The notes beneath the pieces are model-generated. The model had not been told where the DNA came from. It searched no databases and saw nothing but the letters and a program-made list of their open reading frames with translations. The translations under genes were made by a program, and so were the position numbers. A DNA stretch of 64,000 bases from assembly GCA_038380795.1 (NCBI GenBank), contig CM076269.1:5580001-5644000 (forward strand). Reading direction: 5' to 3'. Positions 26,257-39,013 of the stretch are shown here, in pieces. The stretch comes from Pyrocephalus nanus. Taxonomy: Eukaryota > Chordata > Aves > Passeriformes > Tyrannidae. Position 1 is the first letter of the stretch; each line of letters opens with the position of its first letter.

Positions 26257-28540
26257 AAGTTATTTCCTTCCCATTTTCCCTTCTGGTATTGCCTAGTATC
26301 ACTCCCTGCATTTTTTCTGCTCAGGTTTCACCTCTGGCCTCCCTCTCCCCTCAAGACGCCCTTTTGGGAACGTTGGGGTAATTGTTCGCTCACTGTACTG
26401 CTTGCTTTCACCTTGGCACTGGATTTTTGGGCTCCAGCCAAGGTAAGAAGTTCAAATGCCTGTCTGGTGTGAGAGGCAACCTTGTCAGGATTCTCACAGG
26501 AGCAGTAGAAGCTGAAATCCCAGGGAGAAAGGCCTGAAAGCAGCTTTCTCTGCAATTTTGAGACCAAGTGGGACAATTTTAAATCCCTCATTATAGGCTT
26601 GACTCCATTCAAATATCACATGTGCTCAAGTATAAAGTTAGCTGCTGCTCTGCAAGAGGACAAGCAGCAGCCAGCCACCGAGCATCCTGTCTGTGCACAG
26701 CATGAGAGCTGTGTTCCTTTCCTCTGTGCTGTTTCTGTCTAGCTCAGGGTCTCAGGTCCCCAAGGAGCTTCCTCTGGGATACCTGGAGACCCTCTCCTGC
26801 CGTCCCCAATACCCCCATGGTCACAGACACTGCCCAGATAGAAAAGCGAGGAAGACACAGATGAAAAGCTCCCAGGGAAGAGTAGGAGGTGGTGGTGCAT
26901 CCCACAGCTGGAGGAGAAAGAAGCTCACTGGGTTATGCAAGTGCTCCAAATCCTGAATATTTGTTTCTCTTCCTGACCCACCCTGCTTTGCCTTCCTCTG
27001 TGTCAAGATCTGGCAGGTCTCTAAAACCAACAAGTTCCCATGGGCAGGAAAAGCCCTTTGTACTAACCTGGGAAGAATGTCCATGCTAACTGGTGTTCCT
27101 ACACATTCCCCCTGGGAAAACATAAAGCTGAAAGTGCCCTCTGGATGTGTGGATCCTCAGCACAGCATGGGCACCATTGTTGGTCCCTCCTGAACTGGTC
27201 CACCATCAGGAATGAACCCAGCAAAGAGGGGAAGCACTGAAGTAGTTTGGCCTGGAGGGCTGGAAATGCGGCTGCTGCAGCATGAAGCCTCCCTGTGCCG
27301 GGGGAAGCTGGGATCCTGCTGCTGAGCTATTTATTTAAGAAAAAAAATATTATCATTTCAGGCGTTGGCAGCATGGGGTGTATCAGCCATTGTATCAAAG
27401 ATGTGGTTTTAATGCACTTTCCTCCGCTTAAATGCTATTTGCCTTCTCCTTCAGGCAATTGAATTTAAGAAAACTCTGGTTGCCCAGGTTTTGTTGAACA
27501 AATTGGCCCCTCCACACACAATTCCCAGGAGGAGCCAGCTCTGCAGAAACTCTGGGAGCTGTCACTTCAGTGCATGGCTGGGATGGGCTGAACGGATTAC
27601 CCAGCTCTGCATAGTCTGCTCTTTTATCTGTCTCAAAGCAATGGGAAGCCAGGAATAACCCCTCGGGGTTCCTCTGAGCCTGGCGGTTTCTGGAGCCCGG
27701 GGTCAGATGACTGTTATTGTAGCTAAAGGTGTTTAACCCCAATTGATTTTGACAAGCCCTATTAGAGAATCCCACAATTACTTATTGGGTTTGGAGAGGA
27801 ACGTTTGTCGATTTAAAGCTGGAGGCTCTAACCTGAATGCTGCTGACAGGATGCAATAGGTACCAGAGCTGCTTCTGCAGGAGTCAATGGGAAAACTCCC
27901 CGTCAATCTTCAGGGCCAAATTCTGACCCTTCCCCAGGGCCCAGAAGTTCTCAGGGGTGTCAGAGTCGTCCCAGGGGAGAAACAGGTTGGAATAAGGTGT
28001 ATGAAACCTACTCTGCTAAGCACTCAGCATCCCAGGAGCAACCCTGGGTTGGGTTTAAGTCCAGGTAACTTTTTTGTAGCACAGCTGCCTGCATCCCAAC
28101 CCCGGGGGATGGTGCAGGGGCCATGGAACCTGGTGCAAAGCACAGGAGAGTCCCTGGAAAACTGCTGAAAAAAGGATGAGGGTTGTTTCTGCTCCCCTTC
28201 AAAACTGGTCTGTCCCCTAGCCGGGTGCTGGCTTGTGGAGAAGGGAGCTGAGGGCGTCTGGTACTGGTGGCTGCATGAGTGGAGGGAGATTGCTCAGCAT
28301 CTTTGAGTCCTTGGAACCAGTGTTTATCCCATGGGATTGAGTTCAGAGCCCCAAAGCCCTGCAGACTGGAGCCAGTTCTGGGCAGGGAGAGAAACTGCTT
28401 GGAGATTTGTGTCTGCAAGAAATACCAAGCGATGAGTTCTCCGAGGCTCCTATCCCAAAGACGCCTGAGATCATTTGGATGTGGATGGGAGTTATGTGCC
28501 TAAGCAGTCTCAGAGGATCTGAGCTTAACAGCACTGCTGA

Positions 28541-28577
28541 TTTTTTTCTTTTTTTTTTTTTCTTTTTTTTTTTTTTT
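28541..28577 (+). repeat. Poly-T tract with interspersed C
   Basis: 37 bp of T broken by single C residues, immediately before the exon-candidate region. Confidence 0.85.
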
Positions 28578-28859
28578 GTAAATAATGCAGTAACTGGGGA
28601 AATAAAAGCATGATCTAAGGAAGGAAATCAGTGCATTGCTCTAACAGTTAAATGAAGTGCTGTGCTGTGTTGCTCTGCAGGTCGGATGTAGGTGTTTGTA
28701 GGTGGCAGGCAGCAGCCTGCTCGTCACCCATCCCGGGGCAGAGAAGTGCAGCCATCACACGTGCAAATACAGTTTAGCCCAGGAATTGCTTTCGGGCAGC
28801 AGAACAAACAGCCTCCTGGAAGCCGGGCGAGTTTCACACTTGCTTTTTTGCTTCTTGGT

Positions 28860-29060
28860 GGCTGAGGGAGAGGAGTCACCCGCTCAGGGAAAACAAACAG
28901 CCGGCATCGCCTGCCTGGCCGGGGGATGGCGTGGGTTTTACTCGAGCCCGGCGAGCGACTGGAGCTGCCGTGAGACCGCACCGAGTCCTCGGGGAGGTTT
29001 TGTAACGAACACCTTGTAAAACGCAAATATTTGAATAGCGACGTTCAGCACTGATGTGCC
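28860..29060. promoter_or_regulatory. CpG-rich stretch, possible promoter or enhancer
   Basis: About 200 bp with many CpGs inside an otherwise CpG-poor spacer (for example GAGCCCGGCGAGCGACTGG and GACCGCACCGAGTCC), followed by AT-rich unique DNA to about 29.45 kb. It lies about 0.4 kb before the candidate exon at 29476-29600. It could be a promoter for a noncoding RNA or a distal enhancer; neither is shown directly. Confidence 0.35.
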
Positions 29061-29475
29061 AGGTCGAGGAGCAACTGCTCAGGTTTTTTTGAAACTTAAG
29101 GGTGAACCTAAGGATTCTTCAGAAACAAAAGCGTTGAATACACTATTTATATGCTCATCTATCAGTTAGTGGACAGGATTATGAGCCATTTATTTAACAA
29201 AGAGACCCTAGTTAATCAGCAGTCTATTTACTGTTTCTTCATCATTTGGCAGCAATTCATAACTGTGTCTTGTTTTTCATTATGGGCAAAATTGCTTTAA
29301 GTGTACTTGTTCCCCATGTACTATCTCTGGAATTTATTTTCACGTTGAAAACTGCTCGTATTCTTCCAAGTAAAGGACCTTATTTAAATGGAAGATATTT
29401 CTTTCAGATGATTGTTTTCAAAAGAACCAGTTCCTTGTCCTGTTTTGGGTTATTAAATTGTTTGTTTTATTGCAG

Positions 29476-29600
29476 GCTTTTTTAGCTGAGCCTCCAGAAA
29501 CCTGGGCAACGACAGAGGAGGCTGCTCTAAGAGTTGGAAAGCGCTTGGGGTCGACTTTGGTGATCGACGTCCTGTGCAACCTGGGTCAAGTCACCTAATG
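29476..29600 (+). ncRNA. Candidate unassigned exon (lncRNA or unknown gene)
   Basis: The 125-bp segment is flanked by a T-rich tract ending TTTTATTGCAG and by a donor-like ATG/GTAAGG at 29601. One frame is open from the acceptor for 37 codons (AFLAEPPETWATTEEAALRV followed by a short tail) to a TAA just before the donor. The segment has several CpGs (GTCGAC, ATCGACGTC) against a CpG-poor background. No protein family is recognised. A stop so near the donor argues for noncoding RNA, or for a coding frame that ends here. It could also be a chance pair of splice-like sites. Confidence 0.35.
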
Positions 29601-30685
29601 GTAAGGAGGCTTTTTATGTTGATTTTGGGAGATTGTTAGTTATCTGGCAGTGTGTCTCTGGTCTCTCTGCCTCTCTGTGGGGTGTGAAGAAAGGCTGAAG
29701 GAGCTGTGCTGCCTCACCAGCCTGCCCTTGACTCTGGTGAGGTCCTAGCCTGGCCAAAGGGACTCCACACTGGAGCTCTCTGACCTCCCTCACAGGAGAT
29801 CTCATGCTCCAACCTGCTCCGTTGGCACTGGGGTGTTCACCTGGAGATCCCAAACCACCAAGGTGCTTGCATCGCTCCTTGGGCACTGAAGCCACTCCTC
29901 CTTCTCCAGGTGCTCTTTTGACCCCAGGACCCTTGATTTTTCCTTTCCTGTGAGGAGAATGGGGCTTTGCCTGCTCCCACTGCCAGGCAGGCAACAGAGA
30001 GCCGAGGCAGCAGCATGGCCAGAGGGCCATTTGTGGGGTGCTCAGTAACATCCCAGCCATTCGTGGGGTGCTCTGTGCCAGCTTGAATCAGGCCATTAGT
30101 GACCTGCAAAGCTTTGTCCTGACTATTATCTCTTCTCCCACCAGCCACAATATTTAAGGGAATGATGGTATCAATGAGAATAGCCCTGGAACAGAAACAA
30201 ATTACTTTCCCACTAGGGAAAGGTCATGTGTGAAATTTCGTGGGCAGTCCCCCCACTTGCTAAACACCCCCTTCACCCGGCTTTTTTTTTTTTTTTAAAT
30301 TTTATTATTATTTTTTTTTGGTGTGTGTAATTGCGTGTCAGACCAAGTGCACTCAGAATGTGAGCAGGGTCTGATACAAGGAGGGTGAAATGAGATAATC
30401 CATGTTTTCATCATCCATAGGCCTCTCTTTTCACGGGCCGTGGGCCGTACTTTATTAGGCTGAGCAGCTCTGGGCCTGCAAGAAAGAGGAGCCCTTTCTC
30501 ATCCCGATGAGAATAGTGCAGTGAATGGATTCCAAGTGTTTACTCAGCATTTGTCTCGTGGTTTATCAAAGGAATGAGGAGGAGGTGCCGACAGACCTTT
30601 TGTCCTGCTGATGTGTTATGACAATGTTCCATGAATATGCAGAATGGCAGAAGGGATTAGAGCCAGTACAATTCCCCTCCGGCGC

Positions 30686-30702
30686 TTTTTTTTTTCTTTT
30701 TC

Positions 30703-30746
<44 letters not shown>
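30686..30746 (+). repeat. Long poly-T tract
   Basis: T-rich for 61 bp with a pure run of 40 T at 30707-30746. ORFs that read through it as Phe or Lys runs are artefacts. Confidence 0.9.
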
Positions 30747-30748
<2 letters not shown>

Positions 30749-33139
30749 CTGGGATGTTCAGGGGTTTAAGAGTGACCTGCTCACAGTCAGGGCACCAAAC
30801 ATCAGATTTTCCTGCAGATAGGGGTGTAAAAATCCCACACTTGTCCAAAGCTGTTAGCATCTGACTTGAAGGTTGGGCTGTCTTAGTCACTCTCTGCTCT
30901 TTATGAAATTTCGGCTGGCAGGAACTGCCCGGCTGGAAGCTTTGTGTTTTGGGAGACATGGAGATATTGGGGCATAATTAAAACTTGAGTCAATCAGTGA
31001 CACGTGAAGCCCAGGGCCAGTGGTGATGTGACCGATGCTCTCTGCTCTGCCGCTGTTGGTGTCGCTGGCAGTGGCACCTCGCCGTGTTTTTCTGTTGCTT
31101 CCCAGAGCCCTGGTCCAGGAGTTTGGGTGTGATTCAGTGCTGAGATCAGGCACCCAGTGCTCTTCATGTACTGTCTTAGGTGAGCAGATTAATGAGTTAA
31201 CCTTTGCAACACACCTCTGGGGCAGGTGATGAATATTTATCTCTGTTTTCAATATGGGCAGGCTGCAATAGGCTGGTGAGAGCAGAAATATCGTTCCTCA
31301 GCACCGGGCACGTTGGGTGTAAATCCAACCTTTTCTTTTGTGTTTCTGACCTTTCATCTTGAGGTAACTCTACTGAGCAGATGTGTTTTGTGTGTAATTA
31401 TACAAAGATGTCTCACATGAGAAATTACTCTCCACTAGTTTCCTATATCCCAAGAATCTTTTCTGCCCTGCTGCTTCAATGGTCTGGAAGGGAGCTCCCC
31501 AGATACATAAGGGGAATGATTTGTGTCCATGTTGGGTCTTACCCTGGGAGGAAGGTCTGGTCTGGTTCTTCTCCTGTCCAAGTCAACAGATCAAAGCACT
31601 GCTGAGAGCTGAAAAATCCCCCTGAAATCTCCCCCCACCTCAACACGGAATTTGAAACTACCCCATTCCACCACTGCCACATACGGGTAAACTGATTGTC
31701 TTGGCCTCTCCTAGTATGTCCTGCCTTTCTGGTTGAGATTTTGGTTGCTCTGTGGAGGATCTGGAGGACATTTGGTCTGTGTCAGAGCTCTCGTCAAGCT
31801 CGTGGGAATCACCCTGGCTGTGATGGCCACAATATCTGCCGTCACACGAGGGGAGAAATTGCTGTCATATACTCCTTTGCAGGGATATTTGTGCAGCAAT
31901 GCTCTGATGGTAATCAAGGACACGAGGCTGCTGTGTTCCTGCCCCATGGAATACGTGGTGTGCAGGGCTCTGGTCTGGGTCCTGCGTAGAGCATCCCATG
32001 GCAGGCTTAATCTGGGGCCACCGTTGCCACAGTTTTTCCCTGGAAATGGTAGGAATGGGGGAGTTTCTTCACAAGCATCAACCTGAATAAGGCCTGTGAG
32101 ACCCTCTGGGGCATCGAGTTTCTGTTTGCAGAGTGAGGGGGTTGGCTGAGCAGGGGGTTGGCAGGTTTGTAATTCGAGTGTGTGCAGGGGAAGCGGTGAA
32201 GAGGCAGAGCCTCCTTGCGAGTCCCAGCTCTGGCAGTGAGGAGGTACAGCCTGCTGTCGTGGCTTGCTTGTTCTGCCTGCTGAAGTCCCTCTCCACCCAC
32301 GTGGGAACACAACAATTAGGTTAATGAATTTTGATACAGTTATCCCAAGCCCAGCTCTTGGCTGGTGGCCCCATGACAGCAGTTGGCAATGGCTCCTGCT
32401 GACGGAGGGCGTGTGCTGCAATTTGCTCCCCAGGGAGGCTCTCGGTTGGTCTTGGCTTTGGAGGAAAAGTGACTTCCTATCTCCAGAGGCCAAGGACCAG
32501 CCCAGCTGGTGCTGACATCCCTTCTGTGGGGTCTGCTCAGCACTGGGATGTGTTCCTGGCAGCTGTTGACAGGGGAACTGAGCACCTCAGGCTCACTTCT
32601 TAGGCCAGCCAAATTCTTCAGACTGGAAAGACTCAAGGACTAAAAAGAGCATTTTTCCCCATCTGCATGCTCTCACCATCATCAGCAGCACAGGATCTTC
32701 CTTTGACCTCTGGAGGGTGTGCATGAAAAATCAGAGTTTTCTTGTTGTCCTTTGCAATCTGGACTCCGCAGTTGTGGTGTAAGGAGTAAAGAAACCGAAA
32801 CAATTAAATGGGAATAAATCCTTCCCACTCTGAGAAATCCATGATGAAAACACAAGGGTTGGCAGCTCTGGGAAGGAGGCCAACCTTGGTCCCCCAGGAT
32901 GCTTACAGCACAGACACCTCACTGTTGAAATGGCCTTCCCTTCTCCTTTGCTCATCTTTTATCCTCTGGGATTATGTTGAAGGCTGGCAGCTGCATCTGG
33001 GCCCCTTTTCCTTAGGGGCAGACTAAGCAGTGGAAGCACAAGCCCATGGCAGACACCAGCCTCTGGATTTTGTGGCTCTACAAGGCAAAGCCATTAGGAC
33101 TTGTTTGCAAGCAGCTAATTCTGCAGTGGAAGCTGCTGA

Positions 33140-33151
33140 GCCCCCTGGTGG
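33140..33151 (-). promoter_or_regulatory. Candidate CTCF binding motif
   Basis: On the minus strand this reads CCACCAGGGGGC, an exact match to the vertebrate CTCF core consensus, with flanks GCCC and TCAGC. It lies between CMPK1 and FOXE3. Occupancy cannot be told from sequence. Confidence 0.45.
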
Positions 33152-33474
33152 GGCCTGGCATGCTGCTGATTGCCCACCTTGGCACCTCTTTACCCCTTCA
33201 TCCCTGCAGTCAGGTACACACCTCAAATGCCTCAGTGCCCATGTGCTTGTTCATCTGGGACTTAAGACAGTTCTTTTGGCTTCCACTCTGCCTGAACTTG
33301 TTTTGGCCTCTTACAACTGCTTTTTGCTGCTGATGATTTTTTCTTAAGGAACTTTATGGAAGGATGTAAGTTCTCAGTTCTTGCTGGTTTGAATGGAAAA
33401 TGGGTTCCAAAGTTTCTCTTACAAACACCTACCAGACTCTTTATGCCGGAAAAATGATGGCCAGATCCTGGTGT

Positions 33475-33501
33475 TGTTTTGTTTTGTTTTGTTTTGTTTT
33501 T
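33475..33501 (+). repeat. (GTTTT)n microsatellite
   Basis: About five GTTTT units followed by a CTTT-rich stretch. Confidence 0.85.
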
Positions 33502-36500
33502 TCTTTCTTTCGCTTTTTTGACCCACTTCCAGGCTTAGGCAGGGTTTCCTGTGTCTCCCTTCGCCTCAGTTTCCCTGCCTGTGTGGTGGGGGACAAGCTG
33601 CCCACTTTTGATCTTTTAGGTCTGTGAAGATTTGCCATGTCTGCTGAGAGAGTGACAAGGCAGGAAAATTTGTGCAAAGTTTGTACACTCCAAATTTGGT
33701 GTAAAGAAAATGGACAACATTGAATCATCTGACCATTTTTCAAAGAAGATTGTGTAGTGCAGCAAACTGACTGAGAAAGGGGAGCAGCTGATGCTAAGCT
33801 TTGTCTCCTGACTTGTCTTGGGCCTGTGTAAATCTTTCTTAGCATCTGTATCTGCCCCTGTTACCTCCTGGAGACCTTCAGCTGTTGTTTTCTAGCTGAT
33901 GATTTCATGCCATTTTGAAGAGGATTTCTTCCCACAGCACTAAGGGACGCCACCTCCCACCCAGCCTGGCTCCCATCAGGAAGCCCTGCTGATGTATTTC
34001 ATTCAACATTTATGCTGCAAGGACAAAGCATCCACTTGACCATCCCTGGGAGAGAAGTCCTTCCCTTCCCCTGGCATCTCAGGTCTCAGTCACTTGTCAC
34101 TGATGGCCTCCTCACCACTGACCCTCCTCAAGCCCAACAAATGGAGCGAGCAGAGAAAAAGGTGAGGCAATCCAGAAGTTCTGGTTGCAGTGGAAAAATA
34201 AGGATCTTCTGCTCTTTTACCACAGGTTTCTCATTCAGAAAACTCCACCAGAGTCTGTTACTCACTTATTCCTATTGACAAACTAAATTATGAAGGTTGA
34301 GTGGAAACTTAACCCGTATGGTTACAGAGTCATGATGAAAATGTTTTGTATGCATACAAAAATTAAATGCATGTGGTATCTATTCTGTGTAACTAAAACA
34401 ACACGATGTATATGGGAAAAGCTTCCAGAGATGCCAATTAGATGCTTCTGCAAAGTCAGAGAGTATTTGGATGGTGGTCCCAGTGATGTCACTGGCTTGC
34501 TGCTTTGTTCCATATGAGTCAGTCATTTAAGCTCTACTTGCTATCCCCATTTAGAAATGGGCAAAACAATTTCTAACCTTTCCCCAAGGACTTACTCTAT
34601 TGGACATTTTTAAAAATGGATGCTTCAGGCTGACATCATGTGGTCTCCAGTCCTTGAGGCTGAGATGTAGAGCAGGAAGAGCTCTCTTCTATGCTCAGCT
34701 GCTAAGGGAGTTCAGTGTCAGGTTTTGCCCTATCCTCTTGGATAACCACTATCCAAGCCAGGTTTCAAATCAAAAATCATCTCCCTCATCACTGATACTC
34801 AAGGTGGCACTACGAGATGGAGTTGGCCTTATTGCTAACCTTCTAGAGGAACCCCAAGACCTGTTCAGCCTGCTAGGTTATCAAAAGCTTTGGTTTCTTT
34901 CAAGCATCTTACAGACCCTTCTGGTCCAGGCCACGATGGGGCTTTGAGCTGGCAACATGAAAAGAGAAGAGGCAGGGCTGGGGCTGCTGGGCACCTCTCC
35001 CAAGTCCAGACTTGTGTCATAGCACCTGAGTGAGGACTGTGAACAGGGAAAGTGAGCTGCAGGACACCCTTGGGAGATGCAGACTCAAAGACAAAAGGCC
35101 AACAGAAAGGGGTGTGAGAGTGGCTTGAAATTCCACCAGAGAGGCCACGTTCCCCATAGCTCACACTGCTTGGAGGACTTGGGAAGGTATGAGTGCTGCT
35201 TTTGGGGCTAACTGGCCTTCCAAGGTGATAGAGTTGGCCCAGGTATGTTGCAGACTGGCATCAACTGCTCTTCATCCAAACTGGAGCAATTCACCAAAGG
35301 CCAGTGATGTGGTGAAGTCCTCCGGAACAGCTACTCCAGGGCAAGTGGTGATGGATGAACCACAAACGCTGTCCCGAGGCACTCAGTTCTGACAGAAACT
35401 GCCCAGCACCTGGATGCTGCTGCCTACCTTCATCAAACACTGCTCTTACATGGAGATTCCCATCTCAACTGGGGCATTCCAGCGTCCACACCACATCAGA
35501 TGTGGCAGATGGAAATGAATTAATGCACTGTCTGTGGACCTCCAAAATAAAGAAATACCCAGGCTGATTCTCCCAGCCCTGAAGCAGCATCAGCCAGGGA
35601 TGGTTTTGGCTAGGAGGAATGTGAGACAAATGCTGTGATTCATACTTGTCCAGTCTGATTTGAGTCTGAATCATCTCTCCTGCCTTCTCACGAGGAAATG
35701 ATGGGATGAACGCTGGCCTGTCATGGCTGGAGACCCTTTTCCTGCACTTTGAACTCATTGCATAAAATCTTAGTCTTGGAGACACCTCTGTAGGCTAGTA
35801 AGCAAGCACGTGGGCTAGGTGAGAGGATCTCTGCTCTTCTTTGCCTTAGATCACCATCTCATACTTTCAACTCTGTGTCCTGCTCCATCCTCACCATCTC
35901 AGGAAATTCTGTGTCCTATAAAGACTCCATTTACCTGGTCCCACTAGCTCAAGGGGTGCCCTGTACACCCTGCTGAGGTTAGTGCTCCCCCTACACTACC
36001 AGGAGCGGATTCCCAGAGGTGCCTGGCTAGGCTGGGGGGCATTAACAAGTCTTTGTTTCAAAAGTATTTTAAGTGGTGAGAAGAAAAACAACCTGCCAAT
36101 CAGGCTGCAGGCAGATCAGGCTGAAGGTACAAGACAGGAGGGAAATTTTTCATGACAGAGGTGTGCTCCTGGCCTGAGGGGAGGGAAAAGGCTATTACGG
36201 TCAGGGTGAGTGAAATCAGTGCTGGCAGGAGCATTAAACAGAGGAAAAAGAGAGTGAATAGTGACCCAGCAATGTGGGATTTTAACCATCTGCCTGGTCT
36301 TGCAATGGGTAGCTCTTAGAGACCAGCAAACCGGCAAGGAAAAGGGAAAGTTTTGCAGTGAAGTCCTTGCCTGGGAGCCCTGGTGTGCAGCATCTGGGGC
36401 AGTTGGACATCATTCCCTTGATTTCAATGACAAACCCAAGCCTCAACAGGCCTGAGGGGTTGGCTGGAGCTGTGGTGGAGACAGGATCTGGGCAGCAGAA

Positions 36501-37194
36501 AGATCTCCTGTGTGGCAGGTGGGAAAAACAGGGTGGAGGCAGAACTTCCCTGCATGGGGAAGGCTTGGGATAATGTGTGGGGTCAGGGGGACAGAAATAG
36601 TGTGGCGATGCACAAAACACTCTGGACTGGTTTTACTGGGGAAAAAACCCAGAACTTGCACAGAAAGGTGAAGAGTAGGTTACAAGTTTCTTTTTTTTTT
36701 AGTATTTTTTTCCCTGATGTTCCCCAGTTTTGGTAAATGCTTTACCTATCATTTTTGTGAAGAAATGATTTTGTCTGCACCTTACTGCACACTTGCCTAC
36801 AAATACATAAGTGACTCAAAGAGTTAGTTCTCAGGAAGAATTTATTTGCTTTGGTTATCAGTTTCCTGCATCTTGAAGAAATGGAACAGCTCAGGAAGGG
36901 TGTTTAAATGTGACTCCTTTGACCCCCAGGCAGTCATTGCCTGGTGTCCTGGGCTGCTTTTTGCACGGCTGCTGATCCTGTAGTTGAGCAGCATTGTGGC
37001 CCCACTCCTGTACATGTCCTAGTTGGGTTTACAAGCTTCAGAGTGGACCCTCCAGGTCTACTATTTTGCTTTCATTGCTTCCTCCATCAGATGTTCCTCC
37101 TCTGAGAGGTGGCATCCCATGAGGGAAATGTCCCAGGAGGAAAGGATTTCCCATACACACACCCCAGCTGAAGTAACCTCGTGCAAATGTGTTG

Positions 37195-37482
37195 ACCTCT
37201 TACGTGGCTCTTCCTGGGGGTGCCAAGCAATAGGACAAGAGGCAATGGGCAGAAAATGATGCCCAGGAAGTTCCACCTGAATGTGAGGAAGAACTTCTTT
37301 CCTGAGAGGTAACTGCGCACTGGAACAGGTTACTCAGAGAGGATGTGGAGCCTCCCTCACTGGAGACATTCAAGAACCATCTGGATGCAATCCCGTGCCA
37401 TGTGCTCTGGGATGACCCTGCTCAAGCAAGAAGGTGGGACCAGATGACCCACTGTGGTCCCTTCCAACCTGACTGATTCTGT
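37195..37482 (+). mobile_element. CR1 LINE 3' end fragment
   Basis: The + strand carries the CR1 tail order: CCAAGCAATAGGACAAGAGG, TTCCACCTGAATGTGAGGAA, GAACTTCTTTCCTGAGAGG, ACTGGAACAGGTTACTCAGA, GAGACATTCAAGAACC, then TGGTCCCTTCCAACC and a degraded GATTCTGTG terminus. Coding frames are broken. It belongs to a different sub-branch from the copy in CMPK1 intron 1, judging by the tail words. Confidence 0.85.
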
Positions 37483-38989
37483 GGGTGATGTGATTCACCT
37501 TCTGGTGGCAAAGCCTTTCCATTGCACGGAGTAGCTGTGGTGGGAGGATCTCTCAAGATTCTTCTGAGAGTCTCTGTCTGGGGGTTTGGAGTGTGGATGG
37601 ATTCAGATAGTGATGCCTGGAGGGTGGGAATGGGTTTGTACAGCTTTCAGCCAAGGAAATCCCCGAATGTTTGGTTGTTAGTAAGTAATGGTGTAGTTCA
37701 GGGCCATGTTAAGAGCACCATCAGCAGGTGTTGTGTCATTGAAGGCATCACTGGAGGATGCTTTGGGCTGCTTACTGTGGGAGTCCTTAGGAGAGGAAAA
37801 AGAGAACTCCTTGCTCTCAGGGCTCTCACCCTCTGTTCTTCCTTGCACATTCCAGGGGGGACTGAGTAACAGATGACTGCTTCGTGGCTAAGGGGGGGCT
37901 CTGGATACAGGGATGCTCCAAATGCAACTGTGCCTGGTGCTAACATCTAGGCTACTGTTTTACTCAGGATAAGAGAAACCCACTGGTCTCTCAGCACGGC
38001 TGCTTTGAAGATCATGAACCTCCTACCTAGTTACCCCCATATTTTATGTGTTTTAGCAAAATACTGTTTTGTTTTGGAGCAAGAAAATGAATATTTTTCT
38101 AACCCATGTGATTACAAAGAGTAGGCTGGAAATGTGGCCTGGGTACCATCAGTGCAATACCTACCTGGGTGCATGCAGGGCTTAAAACAGCAGCTCACTG
38201 AGGGTGCACAGCCCCGTTCCTCTGCAGTGAAACAACTTCACCTGCGCTGGGAAGTGATTTGTGCGTGCAACATTTGTAGAGGAGGCTGCAGTTCTAGTGC
38301 AAAGAAGTTCAGGAGCTGGAGGTAAAAGAGCAGTTGAAATTGCTCTGCGTACTCAGTTAGGGTGAACTGGTGCAGAAGGCAGCAGTTGCTGGCAAAACTT
38401 ACACTTGCTTAGTAAATGCGATTTATTCCCTTCTCATCACCTCGCTTTAAAGAGAGATCCAGATTGTGTTTGTTTGGTAGCCCTCTTTAGTATTGTCTTC
38501 CAGTTTTTAATAATAGATCTGGGCCAAAGAGCATCCTGAGTGAGAAAGCATATGTGGGAATCAGAATCTGTGTGTTTTGGCCTTCCTTATTCCATGGTAA
38601 AACGCAGTTTGTTTCCTGTCTGTGTGCTCCTGACCACCTCCATCCTGCTGTTTTATCCGTCTGTCAAAGCTACTTTGACATCTGGGTCTTAACCCACTGA
38701 AGTTGGGAGTAATTTGAATGGTCCCGTCAGCTTTAAAGTAACTACTCACCCGCTGGAGTCTCAGCCAGCCCCCAGCCCGAGATGGGGCCAGGGCTTCTCC
38801 CAGAGTGTGTAAAATGACATGAGATCAGGGCCTCAGACTATAAACACTTAAAGCCGTTGGGTTTTCAGAGCCCATCATCCAGATGAGATGTCTCCTCCTT
38901 TGCTAGATTTGATCTCAGGTGCAGGCTGCTCCAGATCCAGCTATACCTGGTAGTTTCCTTTTCCAACTCTTTTTCTGTTGTTTAGACTT

Positions 38990-39013
38990 AAAAAAAAAAA
39001 AAAAAAAAAAAAA
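38990..39013 (+). repeat. Poly-A tract
   Basis: 24 consecutive A residues. No retroposed body is recognisable upstream. Confidence 0.85.

Larger units (their letters stand above)
17576..28640. other. Intergenic spacer, middle part
   Basis: No recognisable gene. ORFs up to about 179 codons (for example 20617-21156 + and 22860-23381 -) lack domain-like composition and overlap others in several frames. It contains a modest CpG cluster at about 19.08-19.35 kb, poly-T runs at 26232-26256 and 28541-28577, and AT-rich unique stretches (about 21.54-21.65 kb, 25.6-25.7 kb) that read like enhancer candidates. Confidence 0.55.

Noticed and set aside
30618..30959. ORFs with Phe or Lys runs
   Set aside because: They translate a 61-bp poly-T tract and are not genes.
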